This document shows, piece after piece, positions 19,470-27,210 of a stretch of DNA of 64,000 bases. Position 1 is the first letter of the stretch, and every line of letters begins with the position of its first letter. The DNA comes from Alphaproteobacteria bacterium UBA3768. Its GTDB lineage: Bacteria; Pseudomonadota; Alphaproteobacteria; CAAHEQ01; UBA3637. A program made the translations under genes and the position numbers. The stretch lies in contig DFFU01000026.1 in the NCBI GenBank assembly GCA_002372315.1, positions 13,348 through 77,347 of the forward strand. Direction: 5' to 3'. Below the pieces are notes generated by a model. That model was not told the origin of the DNA and searched no databases. It was given only the letters and a program-made list of their open reading frames with translations.

Positions 19470-19484
19470 TTAACTGTAAATTAA
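19470..19484. promoter_or_regulatory. Candidate CtrA-binding site
   Basis: The sequence is TTAA-CTGTAAA-TTAA, an exact match to the CtrA consensus TTAA-N7-TTAA. It lies in the 102-bp gap between the divergent ctrA and pilin-like genes, close to the ctrA ribosome-binding site. Confidence 0.6.
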
Positions 19485-19520
19485 GTTTCAAGAAAAATCA
19501 ATAATTTTTTTTAAATATAC

Positions 19521-19549
19521 TTGACAGTGAAAAATAAAAATGCTAATGA
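19521..19549 (+). promoter_or_regulatory. Promoter of the pilin-like gene
   Basis: TTGACA-N17-TAATGA. The expected transcription start (about 7 nt after the -10) falls on or next to the ATG at 19556, so the mRNA may be leaderless. Confidence 0.65.
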
Positions 19550-19555
19550 ATAACT

Positions 19556-20089
19556 ATGACAATACGAAATTTGAAAAAACATTTTATCTGTAATACGGCC
19601 GAATCAGGGCGTACTATGGTTGAGTTGATGGCTGTTTTGGCTATCATTGGTGTCCTTTCAGTTGGGGGATTTTGGTTGTTTAAAACTTCCAATCAAGAAC
19701 GACAGGTTGATGATATTATTTATCACATGAATATACAGGTAGCACAGATTTATCCTGCATTGGAGCAAAATGGACAATTTTCTTCCAAAAAAGATTTAGA
19801 TACCTTTTTGTTATCTTTTAAAAAAGAAGTGGGTGATTACATTTTGACCTTTCAATCCGATCCGAATGCAAGTGGAAACGATTTTATGATGCAAGTAACA
19901 AAGGCCAATGGAGAACCTATTAAAGGGGGAATGTGTCGTAAGCTTATTTCCAAAATGTCAGAACTAAAAATGGCCCAAGATGTTTCTTTTTCATTGAAAG
20001 ATGAAGAAATGGAAGATGGAACTATCCAAGATGTGATGGTACCTTTAAATGAAAGAATTATTGATTACAAATCGGTTTGTGGAGATTAA
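19556..20089 (+). CDS. Type IV pilin-like / pseudopilin protein
   Basis: A basic leader of 18 residues ends in Gly and is followed by RTMVELMAVLAIIGVLSVGGFWLF. This is the prepilin peptidase site with the conserved Glu at +5 and the hydrophobic helix. The remaining ~140 residues carry only two cysteines (near MCRKL and the C-terminal SVCGD), typical of a minor pilin disulphide loop. It would be processed in the inner membrane and enter a pilus or secretion pseudopilus. It is divergent from ctrA, and pilin genes are CtrA targets in Caulobacter. No other pilus genes are visible. Confidence 0.75.
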   Translation: MTIRNLKKHFICNTAESGRTMVELMAVLAIIGVLSVGGFWLFKTSNQERQVDDIIYHMNIQVAQIYPALEQNGQFSSKKDLDTFLLSFKKEVGDYILTFQSDPNASGNDFMMQVTKANGEPIKGGMCRKLISKMSELKMAQDVSFSLKDEEMEDGTIQDVMVPLNERIIDYKSVCGD

Positions 20090-20090
20090 A

Positions 20091-21152
20091 GTGAAAAAAA
20101 TTTTTATACTTTGTTCTGTTTTGGCTGTTATATCATCGGCCCAAGCTGGCTATCGTATGACTCCGCGTGAAGCCATTTATTATTGGGCAAGTCAGGGACA
20201 TTTAAAAAATTTAAAAGCCTTGCAGAAATCTGGATATTCTTTAGATATGCCTGATTCAAGGGGGTATCAAGCGATTTGTGAAGCCGTGGAAAGAAAAAAT
20301 GTTAAAGCTTTTAGAACATTAAAAAAAGCTGGAGCAAAAATGAATGTTTTTTGCCTGTACAATGTTTCTCAAGAACAACGTCAAGAATTTGAAAAAAGTT
20401 ACAATGCCTTGTCTCCCGTCATACCAGTGATGACAGAGGATATGCTTAAAGAAGATGGTGCGGAAGCTACAGATGCAAAAACTGTATCTCAGGATTTAGG
20501 AGTAAAGGTTTCAAATACAGATTTTTTAGACACATCGAACATTACCATTTCGCAGAATGAAAGTTCGGAAAATCTTCACTCAAAAGATGAGACTGAAAGC
20601 ATTGTTTTTAAGCCTTATATATCTGCGGGTTTATTTTATGGTACTTCAAAATCAAGTCTAATGGTTTCTGGTCAACAAAAGGGCAAATATCATGTTTCAG
20701 ATAAGGTTCCTGGGATGATGCTGGCATTTGGAGCAAAGATTTTTAATTTTAGAACGGAATTGGCATTTCAAGGGCACGCAGAAGCCACTGATAAAGTGAT
20801 TGATAATGCAGTTAAAAATCGGTTGCAAACGTATGCTGGTTTTATCAATGCTTTTTATGATATTCCAACGGGCATAGCATTGACGCCATATGTTGGTGCT
20901 GGTATTGGTATGGCTCATAATAAAACAACACTATCTGATAATGTGATAAAATACAGTAACTCAAATTGGTCTTTTGCGTGGCAGTTGGCTTTGGGATTAA
21001 ATTATCCTTTGACAGAAAATTTGATCGCTGATTTAGGATATCGTTATACTGATTATGGACGTGTTAATTTGGTCAATGAAAATGGAATCAAGTATAAGAA
21101 TGATGATATAAGAATGCATAATATAATGCTTGGACTTAGGTATGAAATGTGA
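20091..21152 (+). CDS. Secreted protein with ankyrin-like N-terminus and outer-membrane beta-barrel
   Basis: It starts at GTG 20091, 5 nt after GGAGA, with a clear signal peptide (VKKIFILCSVLAVISSAQA). Residues ~20-105 resemble two ankyrin repeats (YYWASQGHLKNLKALQKSGY and AICEAVERKNVKAFRTLKKAGA). After a linker of about 80 polar residues comes an OmpA/opacity-type eight-stranded barrel (YISAGLFYG ... YVGAGIGMAH ... LGYRYTDYGRV), ending in LGLRYEM with an aromatic near the C-terminus. It is 1 bp downstream of the pilin-like gene. Ankyrin repeats fused to an outer-membrane barrel are uncommon. Confidence 0.8.
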   Translation: MKKIFILCSVLAVISSAQAGYRMTPREAIYYWASQGHLKNLKALQKSGYSLDMPDSRGYQAICEAVERKNVKAFRTLKKAGAKMNVFCLYNVSQEQRQEFEKSYNALSPVIPVMTEDMLKEDGAEATDAKTVSQDLGVKVSNTDFLDTSNITISQNESSENLHSKDETESIVFKPYISAGLFYGTSKSSLMVSGQQKGKYHVSDKVPGMMLAFGAKIFNFRTELAFQGHAEATDKVIDNAVKNRLQTYAGFINAFYDIPTGIALTPYVGAGIGMAHNKTTLSDNVIKYSNSNWSFAWQLALGLNYPLTENLIADLGYRYTDYGRVNLVNENGIKYKNDDIRMHNIMLGLRYEM

Positions 21153-21216
21153 TTTGAACTGGAGAAGGACTACTCATTTTTTGCTTGAATCTTATATAGA
21201 TAAATTGAAATAATCG

Positions 21217-21245
21217 TTGATTTTTATTTTTTTATTTGATATAAT
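21217..21245 (+). promoter_or_regulatory. Promoter of the 6S-like RNA
   Basis: TTGATT-N17-TATAAT with an ideal -10. It lies directly before a structured, more GC-rich segment. Confidence 0.75.
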
Positions 21246-21250
21246 GAAGC

Positions 21251-21386
21251 TCGCTTTGATCCTGCTGACACAGGGGAGCGTAAGGGAAGAAAGGCTTTTT
21301 AGGCTGATTAGAACCCTTCGGGTTGCGCCCGTAACAGCGTGCTTAAGGGGATTCATAGGATCCTGAAGTCAGGTGGCACAGCGAAC
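21251..21386 (+). ncRNA. ssrS: Structured small RNA, probably 6S RNA
   Basis: About 135 nt that cannot be coding follow a strong promoter and are clearly richer in GC than the flanks. It folds as a rod. The ends pair TCGCT/AGCGA, then CTGAC/GTCAG and CAGG/CCTG. A large purine-rich internal bubble follows, then GCTG/CAGC and a terminal hairpin AACCC-TTCG-GGGTT. A long hairpin with a central bubble is the hallmark of 6S RNA, which mimics an open promoter and binds RNA polymerase. The SRP tetraloop motif is absent. The family is inferred from shape only. The aspS ribosome-binding site starts about 30 nt later. Confidence 0.55.
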
Positions 21387-21428
21387 GAAATTCGCCCTGA
21401 CGCTTAACAAAAAGAAAAAGGAAATATT

Positions 21429-23195
21429 ATGCAAACTTACAGAACAAAATTATGTGGCGAACTACGCTCCACAGATGCAGGGAAAGAAGTCATTCTTTCG
21501 GGATGGGTTCAAACCAAACGTGATCATGGAAATTTATTATTTGTGGATTTACGTGATAATGATGGTATCACACAATGTGTTGTGGATGTAAATGCACCCT
21601 GTTTTAAAGAATTGGAAAAGGCACGTCCTGAATCCGTTATTCGTGTGGAAGGGAAGGTTGTCCTACGTGATCAGGCCACTATCAATCCCAAAATGCCTAC
21701 GGGCGAAATTGAATTGGTTGTGAACAATGTAAAAACATTGGGAGAGGCGCAAGTTTTGCCATTTTTGATTACAGCTGATTCATCAGAATTATCAGAAGAA
21801 CAACGTTTAACTTATCGTTTCTTGGATTTGCGCCGTAGTAAACCCCATGCCAATATCTTAATGCGTAATCGTCTGAATAAATTTGTAAGAGATGCGATGT
21901 GGAATATGGGATTTACGGAATTTCAAACACCGATTTTAACTTCATCAAGTCCAGAAGGTGCTCGGGACTATTTAGTGCCATCTCGTGTTCATAAGGGGGA
22001 ATTTTATGCTTTACCACAATCTCCACAACAATTTAAGCAATTACTGATGGTGGCAGGTTTTGATCGGTATTTTCAATTGGCGCCTTGTTTTCGTGATGAG
22101 GACAGTCGTGCTGATCGTTCGCCAGGTGAATTTTATCAAATTGACTGGGAAATGTCTTTTGTAACTCAAGAAGAAATTATGGAAGTTGGGGAAAAACTGA
22201 TCAGTGCTATTTTCAAAGAATTTGCCCCAGAAGCTATCTGTTCACAGGCTCCTTTCCAACGCATTCCATATGATGAAGCAATGTTGACCTATGGGACAGA
22301 TAAACCAGATTTGCGTAATCCACTTAAAATTATCGATGTCTCGGAGGTTTTTGCGGGTTCTGAATTTGGTATTTTCGCCAATACTGTGGCCGAAGGTGGT
22401 TTTGTGCGTGCTATTCGTGCTCCTAAATCGGCTGATAAACCTCGCAGTTGGTTTGATAAATTAAATGCCTTTGCCGTTGAAAATGAAATGGGTGGCTTGG
22501 GCTATATCGTTCGTACGGCAGAGGGCAACAAAGGGCCTATCGCCAAGAAGTTGGACGAAGCCCGCCTCAACAAATTATTTGAATTGACTGGCTTGGAAGT
22601 TGGCGACAGTGTGTTCTTTGTCTGTGGTAAAGGCGAAAAAACAGCCCTTTTTGCTGGTAAAGTCCGCAACTTATTGGGCAAGGAATTAGATCTTTTTGAA
22701 AAGAATGCTTTTCGTTTTTGTTGGGTCGTGGATTTCCCATTTTATGAAATGGATCCAGACACAGGAAAGCCGATGTTCAGCCACAACCCGTTCTCTATGC
22801 CTCAGGGCGAATTGGAAGCTTTGCAAAACAAAGATCCTTTAACTATTAAGGCCTATCAATTTGATATGGTGGGGAACGGCTTGGAAATGCTGTCAGGGGC
22901 CATTCGTAACCACAGACCTGATGTGATGTTTAAGGCCTTTGAAATTGCAGGCTATGGTAAAGAAGTTGTAGAGGCTAAATTTGGAGGTATGTTAAATGCC
23001 TTTAAGTATGGTGCTCCTCCACATGGTGGAGCAGCCTTCGGATTTGACCGCATTGTGATGATGTTGGAGCATGAAGACTTTATTCGTGAAGTTATTGCGT
23101 TTCCATTCAATCAACAGGCACAAGACCTTTTGATGCATGCGCCGTCCGTAGTTACAGAGCAACAACTGCGTGAAGTGCATATTAAGTTGCGCTAA
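21429..23195 (+). CDS. aspS: Aspartyl-tRNA synthetase
   Basis: The 588-aa class II synthetase has the N-terminal OB-fold anticodon domain ([23 protein letters not shown]), motif 2 ([24 protein letters not shown]), the bacterial GAD insertion, and motif 3 ([27 protein letters not shown]). The full bacterial length suggests the discriminating or non-discriminating type common in alphaproteobacteria. The gene follows the 6S-like RNA and ends at a terminator. Confidence 0.97.
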   Translation: MQTYRTKLCGELRSTDAGKEVILSGWVQTKRDHGNLLFVDLRDNDGITQCVVDVNAPCFKELEKARPESVIRVEGKVVLRDQATINPKMPTGEIELVVNNVKTLGEAQVLPFLITADSSELSEEQRLTYRFLDLRRSKPHANILMRNRLNKFVRDAMWNMGFTEFQTPILTSSSPEGARDYLVPSRVHKGEFYALPQSPQQFKQLLMVAGFDRYFQLAPCFRDEDSRADRSPGEFYQIDWEMSFVTQEEIMEVGEKLISAIFKEFAPEAICSQAPFQRIPYDEAMLTYGTDKPDLRNPLKIIDVSEVFAGSEFGIFANTVAEGGFVRAIRAPKSADKPRSWFDKLNAFAVENEMGGLGYIVRTAEGNKGPIAKKLDEARLNKLFELTGLEVGDSVFFVCGKGEKTALFAGKVRNLLGKELDLFEKNAFRFCWVVDFPFYEMDPDTGKPMFSHNPFSMPQGELEALQNKDPLTIKAYQFDMVGNGLEMLSGAIRNHRPDVMFKAFEIAGYGKEVVEAKFGGMLNAFKYGAPPHGGAAFGFDRIVMMLEHEDFIREVIAFPFNQQAQDLLMHAPSVVTEQQLREVHIKLR

Positions 23196-23208
23196 ATAAC
23201 GATTATGG

Positions 23209-23245
23209 GGCAGGGGGCAAGTACTTCCTGTCCTTTTTATTTTTA
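23209..23245 (+). terminator. Intrinsic terminator of aspS
   Basis: A GGGCAGG / CCTGTCC stem (one G-U pair) with a 12-nt loop precedes TTTTTATTTTT. The ribosome-binding site of the next gene follows directly. Confidence 0.65.
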
Positions 23246-23257
23246 AGGAGAATATTG

Positions 23258-24043
23258 ATGTACATTGACTTTATTGCAGATTATGGTTCAACAACAGGAC
23301 AAGATGATTTGGCTTTTTCGGAAGTCAATATCAAGCTATGTGAAGAATTTGATGCTTTGAATATGCCTTTTCCAATGATAAAAAATCTTTCAGTTGGCCC
23401 ATTTAATACAATAGAAACGGGTTTTGTTGTTGCTCAGATTGCCCAAAACTCAAAATTGGGAAAGAAGCATATTGTTTATCATAATACTGCTCCCAGAAAA
23501 GATGAACTGTCAGCACGTGAAAATAATGCTGGTGAATTTTTGGCTGTTTGTGAGTTGGCAAATGGTGTTCGGATTATTGGGGTCTATGGTGGTTATACTT
23601 TTTCATTTCTTGATGCGCCAGTTTATAAGGTTAAATGTGCTTATGATGGTTCACAATTTCGTTCACGTGATGTGTTCCCAAAATGTGTTGCTAGCCTTGC
23701 CCAATGTGTTGATAAGCCCCTTTCTGATTGGTCGCTGTTGGGGGAGAAAGTGAACAATATACCAAAGGTTCCTGAAAATATAATTTTAAGCGTTGATGGA
23801 TATGGTAATATAAAAACAAATATTCAAATTTCAGATAATATAAAATCCGTTATAATCAATGATATTAAAGAGAATTTAAAAGTTGGTCAAGGTATTTTTG
23901 ATATCAATGATGGTGATTTAGTATTGGCTCCAGGTTCTTCTGGATGGAAAGGAAATTTTTTAACAGAAATATGTTTGCGTGGTGGTTCTGCATCTCAGTT
24001 ATTTAATAATCCTAAAGCAGGAGATAAAATTAGCTTAAGATAA
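23258..24043 (+). CDS. DUF62-like protein, possible SAM hydroxide adenosyltransferase
   Basis: The 261-aa protein starts at ATG 23258 with AAGGAG 7 nt upstream. The N-terminus MYIDFIADYGSTTGQDD resembles the LTDFG-type opening of the DUF62 fold. ETGFVVAQIAQ, HNTAPRKDE, and the C-terminal SVDGYGNIKTNI with APGSSGW are in the family order. Members hydrolyse S-adenosylmethionine to adenosine and methionine or halogenate it. The resemblance is partial, so the catalytic activity is uncertain. It is followed 11 bp later by the ADP-ribosyltransferase-like gene. Confidence 0.55.
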   Translation: MYIDFIADYGSTTGQDDLAFSEVNIKLCEEFDALNMPFPMIKNLSVGPFNTIETGFVVAQIAQNSKLGKKHIVYHNTAPRKDELSARENNAGEFLAVCELANGVRIIGVYGGYTFSFLDAPVYKVKCAYDGSQFRSRDVFPKCVASLAQCVDKPLSDWSLLGEKVNNIPKVPENIILSVDGYGNIKTNIQISDNIKSVIINDIKENLKVGQGIFDINDGDLVLAPGSSGWKGNFLTEICLRGGSASQLFNNPKAGDKISLR

Positions 24044-24054
24044 AGGGTTATTTC

Positions 24055-24963
24055 ATGAAAATTAATTTGGATAAAACAAAAATACGTGATGAAGAAGGCC
24101 CGATTTTTTTATATCATTCCAGTTTGGTATCAGATATAAAAAATTTTTTGCCATTATCTCATTTTGGAACAATTGTGGCGGCTCAAATGCGTGGGACACA
24201 TCAAATATATAAGTATTTTGGTTTTGATGCTCCGTATCCTATACCAAAGCAATTACCAGATTTTATACTAAAACGCCTTACTCAAACGAAAAAACAACCT
24301 CAAATTTTCACATATAAAGTGCATTTGGGAATCAAAAATCCTTTGACAATTCCTGATTTGGTCGATCATTCTTTGAATCAATATTATCAATGGTTTAATG
24401 GAAAATATGTACCCAAAACGAAATTTCTAACACATGAAGAGTTGCGTGGTGGTATGGGATCGGAAAATACAGAATATAAAAAAAAGTTAACACAATTTAT
24501 TTTTGTGGATCCATTTACCCGAACGATAGAGGATTTAAAAAAAGAGCTGACTGCAGAATCAATATATCCCAATAATATGGATTTTGATCATACATCCTCA
24601 AAATTTCCATATTACTTAAAGCCTGTTATTGAAACAGCGAAAAAAATTCCATTTAAACTTGCAGAATGTGTATGTTTTCAAAGACTTATTAGATTTATGG
24701 AAAAAGAAGGTTATGATAGCTTTTCTTATGAAAACCAATGTGAAGATCCAGGAAATAAAAGTTATATTATATTTCGTCCTCAGCAAGTTTTTTTTGAAAA
24801 TGCTCCAGAAATAGAACACATAATTCCAGAATCACTTGAAAAAAAGAATCTTTTAAACGCTATTGAGCGTGCTTTTTTCTCTTTGGGAAAAGCACCTTGC
24901 GATCGGGTAGAAAAGTACAGATTACTAGGGCACCGCTTGTCTACATTAAAAAATATGGAATAA
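24055..24963 (+). CDS. Putative ADP-ribosyltransferase-fold protein
   Basis: This 302-aa protein has no recognised catalytic domain by simple inspection, but its ends match the ART fold of mobile-element polyvalent proteins. Near residue 18 is FLYHSSLVSDIKNF with HFGT following (36-39). Near residue 219 is GYDSFSYENQCEDPGNKSYIIF, the pattern in which a Tyr/Asp-Gly segment leads to a hydrophobic strand. A C-terminal helical domain follows. If it is an ART, it would transfer ADP-ribose from NAD+ to a target. It lies 47 bp outside the integrative element and has normal CG content (20 CG dinucleotides), so it is resident DNA. Confidence 0.4.
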   Translation: MKINLDKTKIRDEEGPIFLYHSSLVSDIKNFLPLSHFGTIVAAQMRGTHQIYKYFGFDAPYPIPKQLPDFILKRLTQTKKQPQIFTYKVHLGIKNPLTIPDLVDHSLNQYYQWFNGKYVPKTKFLTHEELRGGMGSENTEYKKKLTQFIFVDPFTRTIEDLKKELTAESIYPNNMDFDHTSSKFPYYLKPVIETAKKIPFKLAECVCFQRLIRFMEKEGYDSFSYENQCEDPGNKSYIIFRPQQVFFENAPEIEHIIPESLEKKNLLNAIERAFFSLGKAPCDRVEKYRLLGHRLSTLKNME

Positions 24964-25006
24964 TATTTAAGGAAGAATTAAAGTACTTATAAATAAATGC
25001 AACAAG

Positions 25007-25063
25007 ATGGTGGGTGCGACAGGGATTGAACCTGTGACCCCTACCGTGTGAAGGTAATGCTCT
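25007..25063 (+). repeat. Left attachment repeat (attL), 57 bp
   Basis: It is identical to 42500-42556 and covers the anticodon arm, T-arm and 3' end of the tRNA-Val sequence. The crossover must lie within it. Confidence 0.9.
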
Positions 25064-25082
25064 TCCTCTGAGCTAAGCACCC
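25011..25082 (-). tRNA. tRNA-Val(CAC) copy at attL with element-derived 5' half
   Basis: The minus strand folds as a tRNA with anticodon loop TTCACAC (anticodon CAC, valine). The 3' half is identical to the right copy. The 5' half differs: acceptor GGGTGCT against CGCACCC gives a T-C mismatch at pair 7, and the D-arm differs at four positions. Those changes remove both CG dinucleotides seen in the right copy. It has its own perfect promoter. It may be a functional second copy or a decaying hybrid. Confidence 0.65.
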
Positions 25083-25099
25083 CAAGTTCAACTGAAAGC

Positions 25100-25128
25100 A
25101 TTATACAATAAAGGTTTTATAAAGTCAA
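25100..25128 (-). promoter_or_regulatory. Element-borne promoter for the attL tRNA copy
   Basis: On the minus strand TTGACT-N17-TATAAT ends 17 nt before the tRNA 5' end, the same layout as at the right copy. It lies inside the element, so the element supplies it. Confidence 0.7.
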
Positions 25129-25196
25129 TAGGCAAAAATAGGAAAATTGAAAAATACTTTTTAAACCCTCTAAAATACCCCTAAATCTGTTTCAAC

Positions 25197-25236
25197 TGTT
25201 GAAAAAATGTTGAAAAATGGTTCTGTTGAAAAAATA
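25197..25236 (+). repeat. TGTTGAAAA repeats, candidate integrase arm sites (left)
   Basis: Three copies of TGTTGAAAAA start at 25197, 25208 and 25224. Two copies in the same orientation with the same 11-bp spacing occur at the right end (42419, 42430). A second pair of similar 21-bp sites (TTATCTCAC...TTCCAACA) occurs at 25278 and 25402, with an inverted, 18/21-matching copy at 41237-41257. Repeats at both ends of the element near the integrase gene fit arm-type binding sites. Confidence 0.45.
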
Positions 25237-25295
25237 TAAGAAGAGAAAATAAACAGATACCATCTCACATATCTTAAATTATCTCACTTTTTCCA

Positions 25296-25332
25296 ACACA
25301 AGAAAGGTTTCTGATACCCCCCTTTCTTGTGT
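25296..25332 (+). terminator. 12-bp hairpin upstream of integrase
   Basis: A perfect 12-bp inverted repeat (ACACAAGAAAGG / CCTTTCTTGTGT) with a 13-nt loop is followed by ATTTTTAT. It may terminate leftward-end transcription entering the element, or be a recombination-directionality site. Confidence 0.5.
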
Positions 25333-25385
25333 ATTTTTATGGGTTATGGCATCTTTCCCCCCACAAATTAACTGAAAGGGAAAGT

Positions 25386-25517
25386 ATGACTAACAAGAAA
25401 GATTATCTCACATTTTCCAACATAATCTCAAATCCTCTAAAAAGCAGGATGAAATGTATGGTTGCCAAATATCTAAATAACAAGTTTTTCCATATACTTT
25501 CCAAGCATTTTAACTGA
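25386..25517 (+). CDS. 43-aa basic protein upstream of integrase
   Basis: The frame MTNKKDYLTFSNIISNPLKS... has 43 codons with a basic composition. It is preceded by AACTGAAAGG 6 nt before the ATG. The same AACTGAAAGG motif stands before the integrase gene and before the gene at 27211, which argues that this frame is translated. It ends 12 bp before the integrase gene, so it may be a leader or a small regulator. No family is recognised. Confidence 0.45.
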   Translation: MTNKKDYLTFSNIISNPLKSRMKCMVAKYLNNKFFHILSKHFN

Positions 25518-25529
25518 AAGGATTTTACA

Positions 25530-26825
25530 ATGGCAACAAAATTAAATCAAGTAATCACACTAAATCAAAAAGCAGTGGAAAACTTACCAGTTCCACAAGA
25601 AAAGAGTGTCATATACTATGACACCAAAGAAGAGAAATTGTATCTCTTGGTAAGTAAAACAGGAACAAAAACATTTTACCTGTTATCAAGAGTGAAAAGC
25701 AGAGTGGCAAGAATTAAAATTGGCAGATTTCCTGACATTAAAGTTGAAAAGGCAAGAGAAATTGCCCAACAATTAAAAAGTTCTATTGCCACAGGTAATG
25801 ACCCAGAGAAGAACAAACTTGCTCTTAAAGGGGATATTACCTTCAAGGAACTTTTTGATATGTATATTGAAAAGTATGCCAAAGACAACCTAAAATCTTG
25901 GAAGATTGGGCAGTATGTAATCAACAAACATTGCCAAAAGTTCTTCAACAGAAAATTGACAACCATAACCAACAAGGAACTCAAAGAGTTCATTGAGGAA
26001 GTGGCAACCAACAGCACTGATACTGCCAACACATTGCTGAAAAAACTGAAAGGCATTTTTAACAAAGGCATTGAATGGGAAATCTACAAGGGGGACAACC
26101 CTGTCAATAACATCAAATCATACAAAGAAAACAGAAGAGATAGGTTCTTACAACCTATTGAACTGGGTGATTTCTTTGATGTCTTAAAGGATGAACCAGA
26201 GGATTTGAGGGATATTGTCATCCTTGGATTAAACACAGCAGCAAGAAAAAGCAATATTCTGTCTATGGAATGGAATGAACTGGACCTTGCTAACAATCTT
26301 TGGAGAATACCTGCCCATAAATCCAAAAATGGTGATGTAATGATTATTCCATTGTTGGATGAGGCAAAGAATGTTTTATTAAAAAGGAAAAGTGAAGATT
26401 TCCAAAGAAAATATCATTGTCATACAAGACAAGGAGAGAAACTAAAAAATCTTTTTGCCACTTATGTTTTCCCTTCTGTTAGGAATAAAGAAGGACACTT
26501 AATGGGATTTAGAAGGTTATGGGATGCTTTCAGAAAGCACTTTTTTGAGAAGTGTAAGTTATCAAAAGGTGATTTGGTTTTCCATGATTTAAGAAGAACT
26601 CTTGCTTCATTTGAAGCACTGACTGGGCAATATTCTTTACAGATTATTGGAAAATCATTAGGGCATAAATCTACTGCTTCAACAGAAATCTATGCCAGAT
26701 TACTAACAGAACCAGTTAGAGCATCCATGAATGCTGCCACAGATTTGATGAAAAAACAGATGGATTTTCCAACATTATCTCAAAAGGTAGAAGATTATCC
26801 AAGGTTATCCAAGAACAATGAGTAA
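25530..26825 (+). CDS. int: P4-type tyrosine integrase
   Basis: The 431-aa protein has the arm-binding/DUF4102 N-terminal domain (about 5-95: LNQKAVENLPVPQEKSVIYY ... KIGRFPDIKVEKAREIA). A core-binding helical domain follows, then the catalytic domain with Arg in LNTAARKSNILSMEW, the HDLRRT box, LGHKSTASTEIYARL with the second His, and the nucleophilic Tyr near the C-terminus. It starts at ATG after AACTGAAAGG. Position next to attL and the tRNA target agree with site-specific integration at the tRNA 3' half. IHF (18087) would be the host factor. Confidence 0.95.
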   Translation: MATKLNQVITLNQKAVENLPVPQEKSVIYYDTKEEKLYLLVSKTGTKTFYLLSRVKSRVARIKIGRFPDIKVEKAREIAQQLKSSIATGNDPEKNKLALKGDITFKELFDMYIEKYAKDNLKSWKIGQYVINKHCQKFFNRKLTTITNKELKEFIEEVATNSTDTANTLLKKLKGIFNKGIEWEIYKGDNPVNNIKSYKENRRDRFLQPIELGDFFDVLKDEPEDLRDIVILGLNTAARKSNILSMEWNELDLANNLWRIPAHKSKNGDVMIIPLLDEAKNVLLKRKSEDFQRKYHCHTRQGEKLKNLFATYVFPSVRNKEGHLMGFRRLWDAFRKHFFEKCKLSKGDLVFHDLRRTLASFEALTGQYSLQIIGKSLGHKSTASTEIYARLLTEPVRASMNAATDLMKKQMDFPTLSQKVEDYPRLSKNNE

Positions 26826-26895
26826 AAATGCTTATGGGTCAATGACTTATTTGAAGAAATGAAATAAGATATTTGACATAGAAAGGAGTAGAAAA

Positions 26896-27081
26896 ATGAC
26901 TAAATTACTTACACCAGAAGAAACAGCAGAACTACTGAATGTTTCAATCAAATTACTCAATGATTGGAGATACAATCAGAAGGTAAATCTCCCCTATGTC
27001 AAAATTGGGAAATTGGTGAGATACAAATTGTCTGATGTTGAACAATTCATACAAGGATGTTGTGTTCAAATGAGTTTTTAA
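26896..27081 (+). CDS. AlpA/HTH_17-type DNA-binding protein, probable excisionase or regulator
   Basis: A 61-aa helix-turn-helix protein (LTPEETAELLNVSIKLLNDW ... YVKIGKLVRYKLSDVEQFI) of the AlpA/excisionase fold. AGGAG lies upstream of the ATG. Directly downstream of an integrase in integrative elements, such proteins normally control int transcription or act as Xis. The C-terminus has two Cys (QGCCVQMSF). Confidence 0.85.
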   Translation: MTKLLTPEETAELLNVSIKLLNDWRYNQKVNLPYVKIGKLVRYKLSDVEQFIQGCCVQMSF

Positions 27082-27102
27082 GAAATGCCACTTAAAAGGT
27101 GG

Positions 27103-27120
27103 TTGCCAGAGAACTGGCAA
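27103..27120 (+). repeat. TTGCCAG/CTGGCAA hairpin
   Basis: A perfect 7-bp inverted repeat with an AGAA loop in the 129-bp gap after the AlpA-like gene. It is followed by A residues, so it is not a standard terminator on this strand. Confidence 0.45.
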
Positions 27121-27156
27121 AAAATCAAGGCAGGTGTCTTGTAGTTGTAAATGGAA

Positions 27157-27183
27157 GGAGCAACTTAAAAGAAGTCCAACCAA
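27157..27183 (+). repeat. 27-bp leader repeat, copy 1
   Basis: The 27 bases starting GGAGCAACTTAAAAG are identical to 28031-28057. This copy lies 27 bp upstream of the gene at 27211. Confidence 0.7.
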
Positions 27184-27210
27184 AGAAAGTATAACTGAAA
27201 GGTTTTTAAT

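Noticed and set aside
21251..21386. SRP 4.5S RNA
   Set aside because: The conserved SRP tetraloop region (GGAAGG...GCAGCC) is absent.
25329..25385. N-terminal extension of the small gene at 25386
   Set aside because: It would start inside the 12-bp hairpin; the AACTGAAAGG site supports the ATG at 25386.
27103..27120. Terminator after the AlpA-like gene
   Set aside because: The hairpin is followed by A residues, not T, on the coding strand.
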